47,990 nucleotides of DNA from Candidatus Aquabacterium excrementipullorum (GCA_019112875.1 DXIO01000087.1:1-47990); one strand, 5' to 3'. Shown: positions 26,055-35,201, counted from the first letter of the stretch. Made by a program: numbers and translations. Notes: a model not told the origin generated them from the letters alone.

Positions 26055-26200
26055 GCCGCACGCCCCGGCGTGCCCGGCGCGGTGACATTCCCGCACCGGC
26101 ACGCGCACCAAACAGCACCCCGCGCTGGACGCGCTTTCGATAGTCTGACCAGCATTGCACGATCCGCGCCACCACCGTGGCGCCCGCCGAAAGCCCCCCA

Positions 26201-27001
26201 ATGTCCGGCCTGTCCATCCAGAACGTCCATAAGTCCTTCTCGCTCGACGGCCGCGCCGTGCCGGCGCTGGAGAACGTCAGCATCGAGCTCGAGGCCGGCC
26301 AGTTCGGCGCGCTGATCGGGCCCTCGGGCTGCGGCAAGTCGACGCTGTTGCGCATGGTGGCCGATGTGTTCTCGCCCACGGCGGGGCAGATTGCCATCGA
26401 CGGTGCACCGCCTCAGCAGGCGCGGCGCGATCATCAGATCGGTTTCGTCTTTCAGGAGGCCACCCTGCTGCCCTGGCGCAGCGTGATCGAGAACGTGCGC
26501 CTGCCGCTGGAGGTGCTGGGCCGTGGCCACACGCCGGCCCGCACACCCGAAGAGCTGGTGCGCCTGGTGGGCCTGGCCGGCTACGAACACGCGTACCCAT
26601 CGCAGCTGTCGGGCGGCATGCAGCAGCGCTGCGCCATCGCGCGGGCGCTGGTGGCCTCGCCGCGCATCCTGCTGCTGGACGAGCCCTTTGGCGCGCTCGA
26701 CGAGGTGATGCGCTACCGCATGAACTTCGAGCTGCTGCGCATCCGCGCCGAAACACGCACCACCGCGCTGATGGTGACGCATTCCATCGAAGAGGCCGTG
26801 CTGATGGCCGACCGCGTGTTCGTGTTCGCGGCCAAGCCCGGCCGCGTGATCGAGACGGTGGAGGTGGACCTGCCGCGCCCGCGTCGCCTGGCCACGATGG
26901 ACGATCCGCGTTTCAACGCCACCGTGGACCGCGTGCGCCACGCGCTGTTCGGTGGCCTGGCCCACGACATCGACCACCAGATCGAGGCCGAGCATGTCTG
27001 A
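26201..27001 (+). CDS. ABC transporter ATP-binding protein (SsuB/TauB-type)
   Basis: The ATG at 26201 gives 266 residues. All motifs are intact: Walker A GPSGCGKST (40-48), Q-loop FVFQEATLLPW, signature LSGGMQQR (136-143), Walker B ILLLDEP (156-162) and the switch His194 (MVTHSIEEA). The FVFQ/LLPW pattern belongs to the nitrate/sulfonate/taurine importer family, matching the NMT1-type binding protein. It lies 146 bp after that gene. A GATAGT -10-like word at about 26139 may mark an extra promoter. It overlaps the first permease by 8 bp. Confidence 0.93.
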   Translation: MSGLSIQNVHKSFSLDGRAVPALENVSIELEAGQFGALIGPSGCGKSTLLRMVADVFSPTAGQIAIDGAPPQQARRDHQIGFVFQEATLLPWRSVIENVRLPLEVLGRGHTPARTPEELVRLVGLAGYEHAYPSQLSGGMQQRCAIARALVASPRILLLDEPFGALDEVMRYRMNFELLRIRAETRTTALMVTHSIEEAVLMADRVFVFAAKPGRVIETVEVDLPRPRRLATMDDPRFNATVDRVRHALFGGLAHDIDHQIEAEHV

Positions 27002-27791
27002 GCGCGCGTTGTCACCGGTGGCCCTGGGCGCCCTGGGCCAGGCCATGCGCTGGCTGCCCGCCGCCGTGGTCTTCACCGCGCTGCTGGTGATGGCCGAGGC
27101 GTGGGTGGCCGGCGGCGGTGCCCCGATGACCCTGCCGCGCCCCTCCGGCGTGCTGGCCTTGCTGTGGCGCGAGCACGCCTCGCTGCTGCACCAACTGGGC
27201 ACCACCGTGCTCACGGCGGGCCTGGGCTTCGTGCTGGCCTTGCTGCTGGCCCTGGCCATCGGCTTCACGGTCTACGCCTGGCCGCGTACGGAAACGCCGG
27301 TGCTCACGGCCGGCGCCGTGCTCAGCAGCGTGCCGATGATCGCCATCGCGCCCATCCTCAGCGTGTGGCTGGGCCTGAGCATCGGCACGCGCGTGCTGAT
27401 CACGGTGGTGATCTGCGTGTTCCCGTTGCTGGTGTCGGTGGTGCAGGGCCTGCGCGAGCACAAGGCCACCGAGCAGGAGCTGTTCACGGTGCTGGCCGCG
27501 TCGCCCTGGCAGCGCTTTCGCCTGCTGGCCCTGCCCAGCGCGGTGCCGTTGCTGTTCGTGGGCCTGAAGATCGCGGCCCCGCTGGCCGTGCTGGGCGCCT
27601 TGATCGGCGAGTGGAACGGCGCGGAGACCGGCCTGGGCGTGGTGATGCTCAACGCCATGTTCGGGCTGCAGGTGCAGCGCCTGTGGGCCACGGTGCTCAT
27701 CGCCTGCGCCGTGTCCTCGCTGGCCTATGCCTACATCTGCCTGCTGGAGAAGGTGGCGGGCTTCGACCGCAGCTCGCCGGAGGCCGCATGA
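26994..27791 (+). CDS. ABC transporter permease 1
   Basis: The ATG at 26994 overlaps the ATPase stop and gives 265 residues with about six membrane segments. The cytoplasmic coupling motif is visible in the ELFTVLAASPWQRFRLLALPSAVPLLFVGLK region near 160-190, as in the SsuC/TauC family. LSSVPMIAIAPILSVWLG is the conserved mid-membrane segment. A second permease of the same family follows directly, so the transporter is probably a heterodimer, which is less usual for this importer family than a homodimer. The stop overlaps the next start by 4 bp. Confidence 0.9.
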   Translation: MSERALSPVALGALGQAMRWLPAAVVFTALLVMAEAWVAGGGAPMTLPRPSGVLALLWREHASLLHQLGTTVLTAGLGFVLALLLALAIGFTVYAWPRTETPVLTAGAVLSSVPMIAIAPILSVWLGLSIGTRVLITVVICVFPLLVSVVQGLREHKATEQELFTVLAASPWQRFRLLALPSAVPLLFVGLKIAAPLAVLGALIGEWNGAETGLGVVMLNAMFGLQVQRLWATVLIACAVSSLAYAYICLLEKVAGFDRSSPEAA

Positions 27792-28630
27792 AATCCACCG
27801 CCATGAACCTGCCTGACAACACGCTGCCCGGCGCGGCGAGCACGCCGCGTGCCTCTCGCGGCATCCCCTTGAAAGGCGCGGCGCTGCTGTCCGCCCAGCG
27901 CATGGCCGGCTACCTGGCCGTGATGCTGGCCGTGGCCCTGGCCTGGCAACTGGCCATCTGGGTGTTCGAGGTGCCGGCCTACCTGCTGCCCAGCCCCGGT
28001 GCCGTGGCGCAGGCCTTCGGCGCGCACGCGGGCGACATCGGCGAGGCGGCCTGGCGCACGGTGCAGAACACCGTGATCGGCATGGGCGTGGCCACCGTGG
28101 TGGCGGTGCTGCTGGCCTTGCTCTTCATCGCCTCGCCCCTGGCCGATCGCGCGCTGATGCCGCTGATCGTGGTCGTTCGCACCGTGCCGATGATCGCGAT
28201 CGCGCCCGTGCTGGTGCTGATCTTCGGCCGCGACCGCTGGAACGGCGTCGGCATGGTGGCGTTGCTGTCCTTCTTCCAGATCATGCTGGCCGCCAAGAAG
28301 GGTTTCGAGGCGCCCAGCCGAACGATGCTGGAGTTGATGCACTGCGCCGGCGCCGGCTTCTGGGCCACGCTACTCAAGCTGCGCCTGCCCTGCGCGCTTA
28401 CGCACCTGTTCACCGGCCTGCGCATCGCCTCGGCCTCGGCCATCCTGTGCGCGATGTTCGCCGAATGGCTGTCGGGCGCGCCCGGCCTTGGCAGCCTGAT
28501 CCTGGATGCCAATTCGCGCCAGCACTTTGCGCTGATGTGGGCCGCCGTGGGCGCGGGCACGCTGGTGTCCTACCTGTTTTTCACACTGACCATCGCGATG
28601 GAGCGCGCGGTGCAGGACTGGAGCCGTTGA
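27788..28630 (+). CDS. ABC transporter permease 2
   Basis: The ATG at 27788 overlaps the preceding stop and gives 280 residues. A 40-residue hydrophilic N-terminus is followed by about six membrane segments. VVVRTVPMIAIAPVLVLIFG matches the corresponding stretch of permease 1, and the coupling loop lies near ELMHCAGAGFWATLLKLRLP. The two permeases are clearly homologous but diverged, consistent with one heterodimeric importer working with the ATPase at 26201. The SDR gene starts 4 bp after the stop, tying import and metabolism to one transcript. Confidence 0.9.
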   Translation: MKSTAMNLPDNTLPGAASTPRASRGIPLKGAALLSAQRMAGYLAVMLAVALAWQLAIWVFEVPAYLLPSPGAVAQAFGAHAGDIGEAAWRTVQNTVIGMGVATVVAVLLALLFIASPLADRALMPLIVVVRTVPMIAIAPVLVLIFGRDRWNGVGMVALLSFFQIMLAAKKGFEAPSRTMLELMHCAGAGFWATLLKLRLPCALTHLFTGLRIASASAILCAMFAEWLSGAPGLGSLILDANSRQHFALMWAAVGAGTLVSYLFFTLTIAMERAVQDWSR

Positions 28631-28634
28631 CACG

Positions 28635-29414
28635 ATGGACGCGTTGAAAGGCAAGGTGGTGTTCGCCACCGGCGCCACCAAGGGGCTGGGCGCCGAGATC
28701 GCGCTGGCCGTGGCGCGCGAGGGCGCACATGTGGTGATCGTGGGGCGCGATGCCGAGGGCGGCGAAACCGTGGCCCGCGCCGTGCGCGCCACCGGCAGCG
28801 AAGCCCTGGTGCTGAAGGCCGATGTCACCGACGCGCAGGCCCTGCAGGATGCGGCCGAGCAGGCGCACCGCCACTTCGGGCGCCTCGACGCGCTGCTGTG
28901 CGCCGCCGGTGTCGGCAGCCCGCGCCAGCCCGTGTGGCAGAGCAGCGAGCAGGATTACCGCGCCTGCTTCGACATCAACGTGCTGGGCGTGATGCTGTCC
29001 ATGCGCGCCGTGATGCCCCACCTGATCGCGCAGCGCGAAGGCCGCGTGGTCGTGATCGGCGGCACCTACGGCCACAAGGGCGTGGCCGATGCGGCGCTGT
29101 ACGCGGCCTCGAAATGGGCCGTGCGTGGCCTGGTCAAGTCGGCCGCGCTGGAGGCGGGGCCGCACAACGTCACCGTCAACGTGGTGGCGCCGGGCGGCAT
29201 CGCCGGGCCGCGCCTCAAGCGCCTGTTCGAGGCCTCGGCCGAACGCGAAGGCCTCCCGTACGAAACCGTGCTGCGCCGCTTCACGTCGAAATCGGCCCTG
29301 GGGCGCCTGGTCAGTGGCGACGACGTGGCCCAGGCCGTGATCCATCTCTTCTCCGAGGGCGGACGCCTCATCACCGGCCAGGACATCGTTGTCGACGCCG
29401 GTACCATCGTCTGA
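28635..29414 (+). CDS. SDR family oxidoreductase (second of three related SDRs)
   Basis: The 259-residue protein has the NAD(P) motif TGATKGLG (12-19) and the YxxxK pair Y156/K160. The canonical serine position is Gly143 with Thr144 beside it, in VIGGTYGHKG, as in the SDRs at 14687 and 38709. The end GQDIVVDAGTIV closely resembles GQEIVVDGGVIV of the third SDR. It follows the second permease by 4 bp and precedes the PLP enzyme by 12 bp. A dehydrogenase step on an imported alcohol or ketone is the likely job; substrate unknown. Confidence 0.9.
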   Translation: MDALKGKVVFATGATKGLGAEIALAVAREGAHVVIVGRDAEGGETVARAVRATGSEALVLKADVTDAQALQDAAEQAHRHFGRLDALLCAAGVGSPRQPVWQSSEQDYRACFDINVLGVMLSMRAVMPHLIAQREGRVVVIGGTYGHKGVADAALYAASKWAVRGLVKSAALEAGPHNVTVNVVAPGGIAGPRLKRLFEASAEREGLPYETVLRRFTSKSALGRLVSGDDVAQAVIHLFSEGGRLITGQDIVVDAGTIV

Positions 29415-29426
29415 CCCGCCATCACC

Positions 29427-30623
29427 ATGAACACCACCGACACTTTGTCCCGAGATACACAGCTCGTGCACCTGGGCCGCGACCCGGCCGGCAACCACGG
29501 CATCGTCAACCCGCCCGTCTACCACGCGTCCACCTTCATCTTCGAATCGGTCGCGCAGTTGCTGGAGACGCGCCGCGACCGCGCCAGCGGCGCCTTCGAG
29601 CAGTTCACCTATGGCCGCGAGGGCACGCCCACCACGCGCGCTTTGGAGGATGCTGTTACCGCGCTGGAAGGCGGCTACCGCGCCGTGGTCACCTCTTGCG
29701 GGCTGGGCGCCATCTGCGCCTCCCTCACGGCCTTCCTGTCGGCGGGCGACCACCTGCTGATCGTGGACAGCCTGTACGGCCCCGTGCGGGATTTCTGCGA
29801 GAGCTTCCTTGTCAAGTTCGGCGTGCAGGTCACCTACTACGACCCGCTGATCGGCTCGGACATCGCGCACCTGGTGCAGCCCAACACCAAGGTCATCTAC
29901 CTGGAATCGCCTTGTTCGCTGACCTTCGAGATGACGGACGTGCCCGCCATCGCCCGCGTGGCGCGCAAGCGCGGCATCACCACCATCATGGACAACACCT
30001 GGGCCTCGCCCCTGTGCTTCCGCCCGCTGGCGCACGGCATCGACGTGTCCATCCACGCGGCCACCAAGTACATCTCGGGCCACTCCGATCTGATGCTGGG
30101 CATTGCGGTGTGCAACGAAGCGTCCTTCATCCCGGTCAAGAAGACGGCGTCGGGTTCGGGCTACTGCGGCGGCCCCGATGATGTCTACATGGCGCTGCGC
30201 GGGCTGCGCACCCTGGGCGTGCGCATGCCGCGCCACCAGGAGACGGCGACGATCATCGCGCAGTGGCTGCAGAAGCGCCCCGAGGTGTCGCGCGTGATGT
30301 ACCCCGCTTTACCGGATGATCCGGGCCACGCCATCTGGAAGCGCGATTTCACCGGGGCCAGCGGCCTGTTCGGCGCGGTGCTCAAACCCTGCAGCGAGCA
30401 GCAGTTCGCCGCCATGCTCGACCATCTCGATCTGTTCCAGATGGGCTATTCCTGGGGCGGCTTCGAAAGCCTGGTCGTGCCCACCTATCCCTCCACCCTG
30501 CGCAGCGCGCGGCCGTGGACGGACAAGGGCCCGTCGCTGCGCCTGCACGCCGGCCTGGAGAATCCCGACGACCTGATCCGCGACCTGGAACGCGGCTTCG
30601 CGCGCCTGGCCGCCGCGGCCTGA
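29427..30623 (+). CDS. Cys/Met-metabolism PLP enzyme, cystathionine beta-lyase-like
   Basis: The 398-residue protein matches the cystathionine gamma-synthase/beta-lyase family over its full length: PPVYHASTFIF near the N-terminus, FTYGREGTPTTRALEDAV, DNTWASPL, and the PLP lysine near residue 213 in HAATKYISGHSD. SWGGFESLVVP and LRLHAGLENPDDLIRDLE form the expected C-terminus. The TKYISGHSD and SWGGFESL forms favour the MetC-like beta-lyase side. In a catabolic operon it may cleave a C-S bond or eliminate from an amino-acid-like intermediate rather than serve methionine synthesis. That is an inference from context. The next gene starts 10 bp later. Confidence 0.88.
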   Translation: MNTTDTLSRDTQLVHLGRDPAGNHGIVNPPVYHASTFIFESVAQLLETRRDRASGAFEQFTYGREGTPTTRALEDAVTALEGGYRAVVTSCGLGAICASLTAFLSAGDHLLIVDSLYGPVRDFCESFLVKFGVQVTYYDPLIGSDIAHLVQPNTKVIYLESPCSLTFEMTDVPAIARVARKRGITTIMDNTWASPLCFRPLAHGIDVSIHAATKYISGHSDLMLGIAVCNEASFIPVKKTASGSGYCGGPDDVYMALRGLRTLGVRMPRHQETATIIAQWLQKRPEVSRVMYPALPDDPGHAIWKRDFTGASGLFGAVLKPCSEQQFAAMLDHLDLFQMGYSWGGFESLVVPTYPSTLRSARPWTDKGPSLRLHAGLENPDDLIRDLERGFARLAAAA

Positions 30624-30633
30624 GGACAACGCG

Positions 30634-32124
30634 ATGGACTTCGACCCGATGACCGATCGCCACCCCTTCCTCGACGGGCAGCCCAAGCGCATGCTCATTG
30701 GTGGGCAATGGGTGCCTGCCCTGTCCGGCAAGACCTTCGAGACGCGCAACCCCGCCAACGGCGATCTGCTCGCCCTGGTGCCCGAAGCCGGCCCCGAGGA
30801 CATCGACCGCGCCGTGGCCGCCGCCCGCGCCGCCTTCGAAGGCCCCTGGCGCCGCTTCAAGCCCGACGAGCGCCAGGCCGTGATGCTGCGTTTCGCCGAC
30901 CTGCTGGAGCGCCATTGGGACGAGCTGGCCTGGCTGGACACGCTGGACATGGGCGCGCCCATCCGCCACACACGCGGCAGCCAGCGCCACCTGATCGGCC
31001 TGATGCGCTACTACGCCGGCCAGGCCACCGCGCTGTACGGCCAGACGGCCGAGACCTCGATGAACGGCGAGATGTTCGCCGCCACGCTGAAGGAGCCGGT
31101 CGGCGTGGTCGGCTCCATCATCCCGTGGAACGGCCCGCTGTGGGCCTGCGTGTTCAAGACGGCGCCGGTGCTGGCCACCGGCTGCACGCTGGTGCTCAAG
31201 CCGGCGGAGGATGCGCCACTCACTCCCCTGCGTTTCGCCGAGCTGGCCCTGGAGGCTGGCCTGCCGCCCGGCGTGATCAACGTGGTCACGGGCCATGGTC
31301 GTGTCGCCGGTGCAGCGCTCGCAGCGCACCCGGGCGTGGACAAGGTGTCCTTCACCGGCTCGGTGGGCACGGGGCAGGAGATCGTGCGCGCCTCGGCCGG
31401 CAACCTCAAGCGCGTCTCGCTGGAGCTGGGCGGCAAGTCGCCGCACATCCTGTTCGACGATGCCGATGTGGAGGCGGCCGCCACCGCCGCGGCCTACGGC
31501 GTCTTCGCCAACGCGGGGCAGATCTGCACGGCGGGCACGCGCGTGTTCGTGCAGCGCCGCATCCATGACCAGGTGGTCGAGCGCATGGCGCAGATCGGCG
31601 CCTCGTTGCGCGTGGGCCCGGGCACGCATTCCGACAGCGACATCGGCCCGCTGGTGTCGGCCCGCCAGATGGAACGCGTGCTGGGCTATGTGGGCAGCGC
31701 GCATGAAGAGGGCGCCCGCCTGGTGTGTGGCGGCACGCGCCTGGATGATCCGGTGCGCGCCGCCGGTAACTTCGTCGCCCCCACCGTGTTCGCCGACGTG
31801 GCCGATCCGATGCGCATTGCGCGCGAGGAGATCTTCGGCCCCGTGGCCTCGGTGATGCCCTTCGACACGCTGGACGAGGTCGTGCAGCGCGCCAACGATT
31901 CGCCCTTCGGCCTGGGTGCGGGCGTGTGGACACGCGACATTGGGCGCGCGCACGCGATCGCCAGAAGGCTGCAATCGGGCTCCGTCTGGGTCAACTGCTA
32001 CAACCAGATGGACCCGTCCATGCCCTTCGGTGGCGTCAAGCTCAGCGGGTATGGGCGTGAATCCGGCCTGCAGCAACTGGACGAATACCTCCATGTGAAA
32101 GGTTTGTGGATTCAGCACGGCTGA
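30634..32124 (+). CDS. NAD(P)-dependent aldehyde dehydrogenase
   Basis: The 496-residue protein is a standard class I/II aldehyde dehydrogenase. IIPWNGPLW and FTGSVGTGQEI mark the cofactor site, ELGGKSPHI contains the general-base Glu near 264, and GQICTAGTR contains the nucleophilic Cys near 298. MPFGGVKLSGYGRE ends the family core. It oxidises an aldehyde to an acid, for example the aldehyde left after oxidative deamination or C-S/C-N cleavage. The PuuA/PuuC pairing of a glutamyl ligase and an aldehyde dehydrogenase offers a precedent. It is the last gene of the ABC transporter operon. Confidence 0.93.
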   Translation: MDFDPMTDRHPFLDGQPKRMLIGGQWVPALSGKTFETRNPANGDLLALVPEAGPEDIDRAVAAARAAFEGPWRRFKPDERQAVMLRFADLLERHWDELAWLDTLDMGAPIRHTRGSQRHLIGLMRYYAGQATALYGQTAETSMNGEMFAATLKEPVGVVGSIIPWNGPLWACVFKTAPVLATGCTLVLKPAEDAPLTPLRFAELALEAGLPPGVINVVTGHGRVAGAALAAHPGVDKVSFTGSVGTGQEIVRASAGNLKRVSLELGGKSPHILFDDADVEAAATAAAYGVFANAGQICTAGTRVFVQRRIHDQVVERMAQIGASLRVGPGTHSDSDIGPLVSARQMERVLGYVGSAHEEGARLVCGGTRLDDPVRAAGNFVAPTVFADVADPMRIAREEIFGPVASVMPFDTLDEVVQRANDSPFGLGAGVWTRDIGRAHAIARRLQSGSVWVNCYNQMDPSMPFGGVKLSGYGRESGLQQLDEYLHVKGLWIQHG

Positions 32125-32140
32125 TTTTTGTGGTGGGGCA

Positions 32141-32312
32141 GGGTGGTGCGACGGGTTGGGGCCGATGGGTGCCTGCTCCCGGTCCACGCTCGCGGGGCGT
32201 CACCGAGGTCTGCAATGCGGGCCTCGTCAAAACCGACCAAGCTGGCCACGGGCCTTGACACCGCGAATGGGACCTTCGCAGGCACCCATCGGCCCCAACC
32301 CGCGAACCACCC
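32141..32312 (+). repeat. Palindrome-bounded element, copy 1
   Basis: The 25-nt arm at 32152-32176 (begins CGGGTTGGGGCCGATGGG) is perfectly complementary to 32278-32302. Pairing continues outward with two differences to about 32141 and 32312. The interior shares words with the second copy read on the other strand: CCACGCTCGCGGGG, CCAAGCTGG and TGACACCGCGAATGGG. As RNA this would be a long stem closing a roughly 100-nt interior. Confidence 0.8.
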
Positions 32313-32328
32313 TGGCGTGCGGAGGGCA

Positions 32329-32368
32329 GGAGAAAGGGCGACCCGTTGGGGTCGCCCTTTCTCCTTTT
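32329..32368 (+). terminator. Strong hairpin terminator, 16-bp stem
   Basis: GGAGAAAGGGCGACCC (32329-32344) pairs perfectly with 32349-32364 around the tetraloop GTTG and is followed by TTTTC. It should end the ABC-transporter/aldehyde-dehydrogenase transcript, or a small RNA beginning in the preceding element. On the minus strand there is no T-run, so it is directional. Confidence 0.88.
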
Positions 32369-32380
32369 CAGGCCAGCGCT

Positions 32381-32556
32381 CGGTGGTGCGGGGTCGGTGG
32401 CAGGGGCAGGCGGGCGCAGGCCCCATTCGCGGTGTCATGACTGGTGACCAGCTTGGCCCGTCTTCAAGAGGTGAAGGTGACCCAGCGCGGTCGCCCCCCG
32501 CGAGCGTGGGCCGGAGAACGCCTGCCCCTGCCATCGACCCTTGAACCCACCCACCC
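32381..32556 (-). repeat. Palindrome-bounded element, copy 2 (inverted)
   Basis: The arm at 32391-32412 (GGGTCGGTGGCAGGGGCAGG...) pairs with 32519-32540 with one mismatch. Both this copy and copy 1 have GGTGGTGCG just outside the left arm. Reverse-complemented, the interior aligns with copy 1 over several words, but the arm sequences themselves differ between copies while remaining self-complementary. Confidence 0.75.
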
Positions 32557-32827
32557 GACGCCAAACCCCCACAAGGTGTTGCCGTTTTGGTCAGCCCCCA
32601 ACGCACTTGTCGTGCCGAACCACCCCCAAGCAGTCTCGTCTCAGCGACCACCCCATCACGTAGCAAACCACGCATCCACCCCCGACGAAAAAAGCAATTC
32701 TGCCGCGCGCCCCTTCTCGATAAATTGAGATCACGCCGCGCAACCGTACTCGCTCATATGGCGATGCAAGCCCCGCGAACCCCTTGTCCCCCCCCAACGT
32801 GTTCAGCAGCATCGAAAGCCCCCTTCC

Positions 32828-35191
32828 ATGAAAAACGACCTCATCGCGACCTGCTTGGTCGCCGTGGCCGCGACGGCCTCGGCCCAGACCGCCGACACCG
32901 TGCCGGCCGCGCAGGAGAAGACCGACATCGGCCGCGTGAGCGCCTCCGGTGCGTCCAACGCCAATCCGCAAGACACGCCCTCGGCCACCGGCGTCACCCG
33001 CAAGGAAATCGGCGGCGGCCTGATGGTCGACGAGAACGTCTCCAAGTCCAAGAGCTCGGTCACGCGTGACTTCATCCAGAAGCAGCAGCCCACCGCCGAC
33101 GTGTTCCAGCTGCTCAAGTACACGCCCGGCTCCAACGCCGCCACCAGCGATGCCTGGGGCCTGAGCCCCGGCGTGCTGTCGGTGCGGGGCCTCGACGGCA
33201 CGCAGATGGGCTTCAACTTCGAAGGCATGCCGCTGAGCGTGGCCTCCAACTGGTCCGTGTTCCCCGGCCAGTACATCGACACCGAGAACACCGACGTCGT
33301 CACCCTCAACCAGGGCTCGGCCGACTTGAGTTCGCCCAACGTCACGGCCACCGGCGGCATCGTCGACCTGTACCTGCACACGCCCTCCAAGAAGCCCGGT
33401 GGCCTCTTGACCATGTCGGTCGGCTCGGACAACGCCCGCCGCATCTTCATCCGTGGCGAGACCGGCGAGATCGGTGAAAGCGGCTTCCGCGCCTTCGGCT
33501 CGCTCTCGCAGATCGACGCCGACCACTTCCGCGGCCCCGGCCATGACCAGAAGCAGCATCTGGCCCTGGGCGCAGTGCAGGAGTGGGGCGGTGGCAGCCG
33601 CACCAAGCTGGCCCTGACCTATTCCAAGTTCGACCGTGATGTCTACAAGAACCCGACCCTGGCCCAGTGGAAGGCCGATGGCCTGAACGGCGCCAGCACC
33701 AACTACGACAGCACGTACAAGGCCGGCACCGTCAACTACTACAAGATGTTCCGCAACCCCTGGGAGAACCTGCTGCTGTCGGCCCCCAGCGACCTGCGCG
33801 TCAACGACAAGCTCAGCTTCAACGTCACGCCCTACCTGTACTACGGCTACGGCGGCTCGGGCTCGGCCAGCACGCTCAACGAGTCGTCCGTGGGCTTCGG
33901 CAACACCGTGGGCTCGGCCGACCTGAACGGCAACGGCACCACCACCGACACCGGCGTGCTGTTCTACAACCCCATCCTCGAGAAGAACATCCGCACCGGC
34001 ATCACCGTCAAGGGCAACTACCAGTGGGACAACCACGCGCTGGTCGCCGGCGTGTGGATGCAGCACTCGCGTGACCAGCTCTACCGCCCCTACAGCCGCA
34101 TGAACTCGGACGGCACCCCGGTCGATGAGAGCGGCGAATCCGCCCTGATCCGCAACAGCAGCGGCCAGGTCATCAACCAGTGGAACCAGGACACGCGCGA
34201 CAACTTCTACGCCGTGTTCGTGGGCGACACCATCAGCCTGATGGACGACCGCTTGGCCTTCGACGTCGGCCTCAAGCAGATGTGGCTCGAGCGCGTGGGC
34301 ATCAACCGCGTGCCCAGCAACGTCACCCGTACCGAATCGCAGAACAACCCGACGATTCCGGCCGCCGCCGTGCGCTTCAAGCTGGACAACGTGAACTCGG
34401 TGTTCGGCAGCCTGTCCAAGGGCTACCGCATCCTGCCGGCCGGCGCGCTCTACCCGCGCTACAGCGCTTCCACCGGCGCCGTGACCACCCGCGAGAACCC
34501 GGACCAGCCTTCGGAAGAGTCCATCGCCGTCGAGGCCGGCTACCGCTACCAAGGGCCGCTGATCAGCCTGTCCACCTCGGTCTTCAAGTACGACTTCAAG
34601 AACCGCCAGATCTCCGCGCAGGTCTGTGACCCGGGTTGCGTCTCAAGCCCCATCGACGGCGGCAAGCAAAGCGCCTACGGCCTGGACTTCGAAGCCGGCC
34701 TGCGTCCGTACAAGAACTTCCGTCCCTACGCCTCGCTGGAGCTGATGAAGACCCGCATCGAGTCCGACATCCCGGTCTCGGGCGACTACCTGCCCACCAC
34801 CGGCAAGGAAGCCGTGCGCTCGCCCAAGGTGCAAGGCGCCATCGCGGTCGACTACGACAACGGCACCTTCTTCGGCAACCTGGGCGTCAAGTACGTGGGC
34901 AAGCAGTACTCGACCTTCATGAACGACCAGCAGATCCCCAGCTACACCACGATGGACATCGGCCTGGGCTACCGCTTCACCGCCTCGGCCGGCTCGCGCT
35001 TCACCAAGCCCGAACTGCGCCTGAACCTGATGAACGTGGGTGACCGCAAGTACCTCTCGGGCGTCAACAGCGTGACCACCAACGCCGTGGCCACCACCGC
35101 GATCAACGGCAAGACGATCGCCGCGTCGCAACCCACCTACCTGGTGGCCAACCCCTTCTCCGCGATGCTGACCTTCGCGGTGGGCTTCTGA
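32828..35191 (+). CDS. TonB-dependent outer-membrane receptor
   Basis: The 787-residue protein has a Sec signal peptide cleaved near ASA|QT (about residue 19). A possible TonB box lies in the segment DIGRVSASG at about 33-41. The plug domain contains FIQKQQPTADVFQLLKYTPG and LSVRGLDGTQMGFNFEGMPL. A beta-barrel follows and ends in a terminal Phe (TFAVGF), as outer-membrane proteins do. Barrel strands such as ISLSTSVFKYDFKNRQI and YGLDFEAGLRPY are typical. It would bring a scarce or bulky substrate through the outer membrane. Its genetic link to catabolic genes and to private ExbB, ExbD and TonB, rather than iron genes, suggests an organic substrate. Start choice is supported by the signal peptide. 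Confidence 0.93.
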   Translation: MKNDLIATCLVAVAATASAQTADTVPAAQEKTDIGRVSASGASNANPQDTPSATGVTRKEIGGGLMVDENVSKSKSSVTRDFIQKQQPTADVFQLLKYTPGSNAATSDAWGLSPGVLSVRGLDGTQMGFNFEGMPLSVASNWSVFPGQYIDTENTDVVTLNQGSADLSSPNVTATGGIVDLYLHTPSKKPGGLLTMSVGSDNARRIFIRGETGEIGESGFRAFGSLSQIDADHFRGPGHDQKQHLALGAVQEWGGGSRTKLALTYSKFDRDVYKNPTLAQWKADGLNGASTNYDSTYKAGTVNYYKMFRNPWENLLLSAPSDLRVNDKLSFNVTPYLYYGYGGSGSASTLNESSVGFGNTVGSADLNGNGTTTDTGVLFYNPILEKNIRTGITVKGNYQWDNHALVAGVWMQHSRDQLYRPYSRMNSDGTPVDESGESALIRNSSGQVINQWNQDTRDNFYAVFVGDTISLMDDRLAFDVGLKQMWLERVGINRVPSNVTRTESQNNPTIPAAAVRFKLDNVNSVFGSLSKGYRILPAGALYPRYSASTGAVTTRENPDQPSEESIAVEAGYRYQGPLISLSTSVFKYDFKNRQISAQVCDPGCVSSPIDGGKQSAYGLDFEAGLRPYKNFRPYASLELMKTRIESDIPVSGDYLPTTGKEAVRSPKVQGAIAVDYDNGTFFGNLGVKYVGKQYSTFMNDQQIPSYTTMDIGLGYRFTASAGSRFTKPELRLNLMNVGDRKYLSGVNSVTTNAVATTAINGKTIAASQPTYLVANPFSAMLTFAVGF

Positions 35192-35201
35192 GGATTCAAC
35201 G

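Larger units (their letters stand above)
32125..32827. other. 703-bp non-coding region with palindromic elements
   Basis: No open frame here looks like a gene: the candidate frames have biased Arg/Pro/Gly composition and run through repeats. It contains a palindrome-bounded element (32141-32312), a hairpin terminator (32329-32368) and a second, inverted copy of the element (32381-32556). About 270 bp (32557-32827) then lead to the TonB-dependent receptor. That last part is lower in GC, especially 32690-32760, and most likely holds the receptor promoter. I see no Fur-box-like palindrome in it. Confidence 0.7.

Noticed and set aside
32128..32675. Several open frames of 90-190 codons between the aldehyde dehydrogenase and the TonB receptor
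   Set aside because: They run through inverted repeats and a terminator hairpin and have no ribosome sites or family features, so I treat the region as non-coding.
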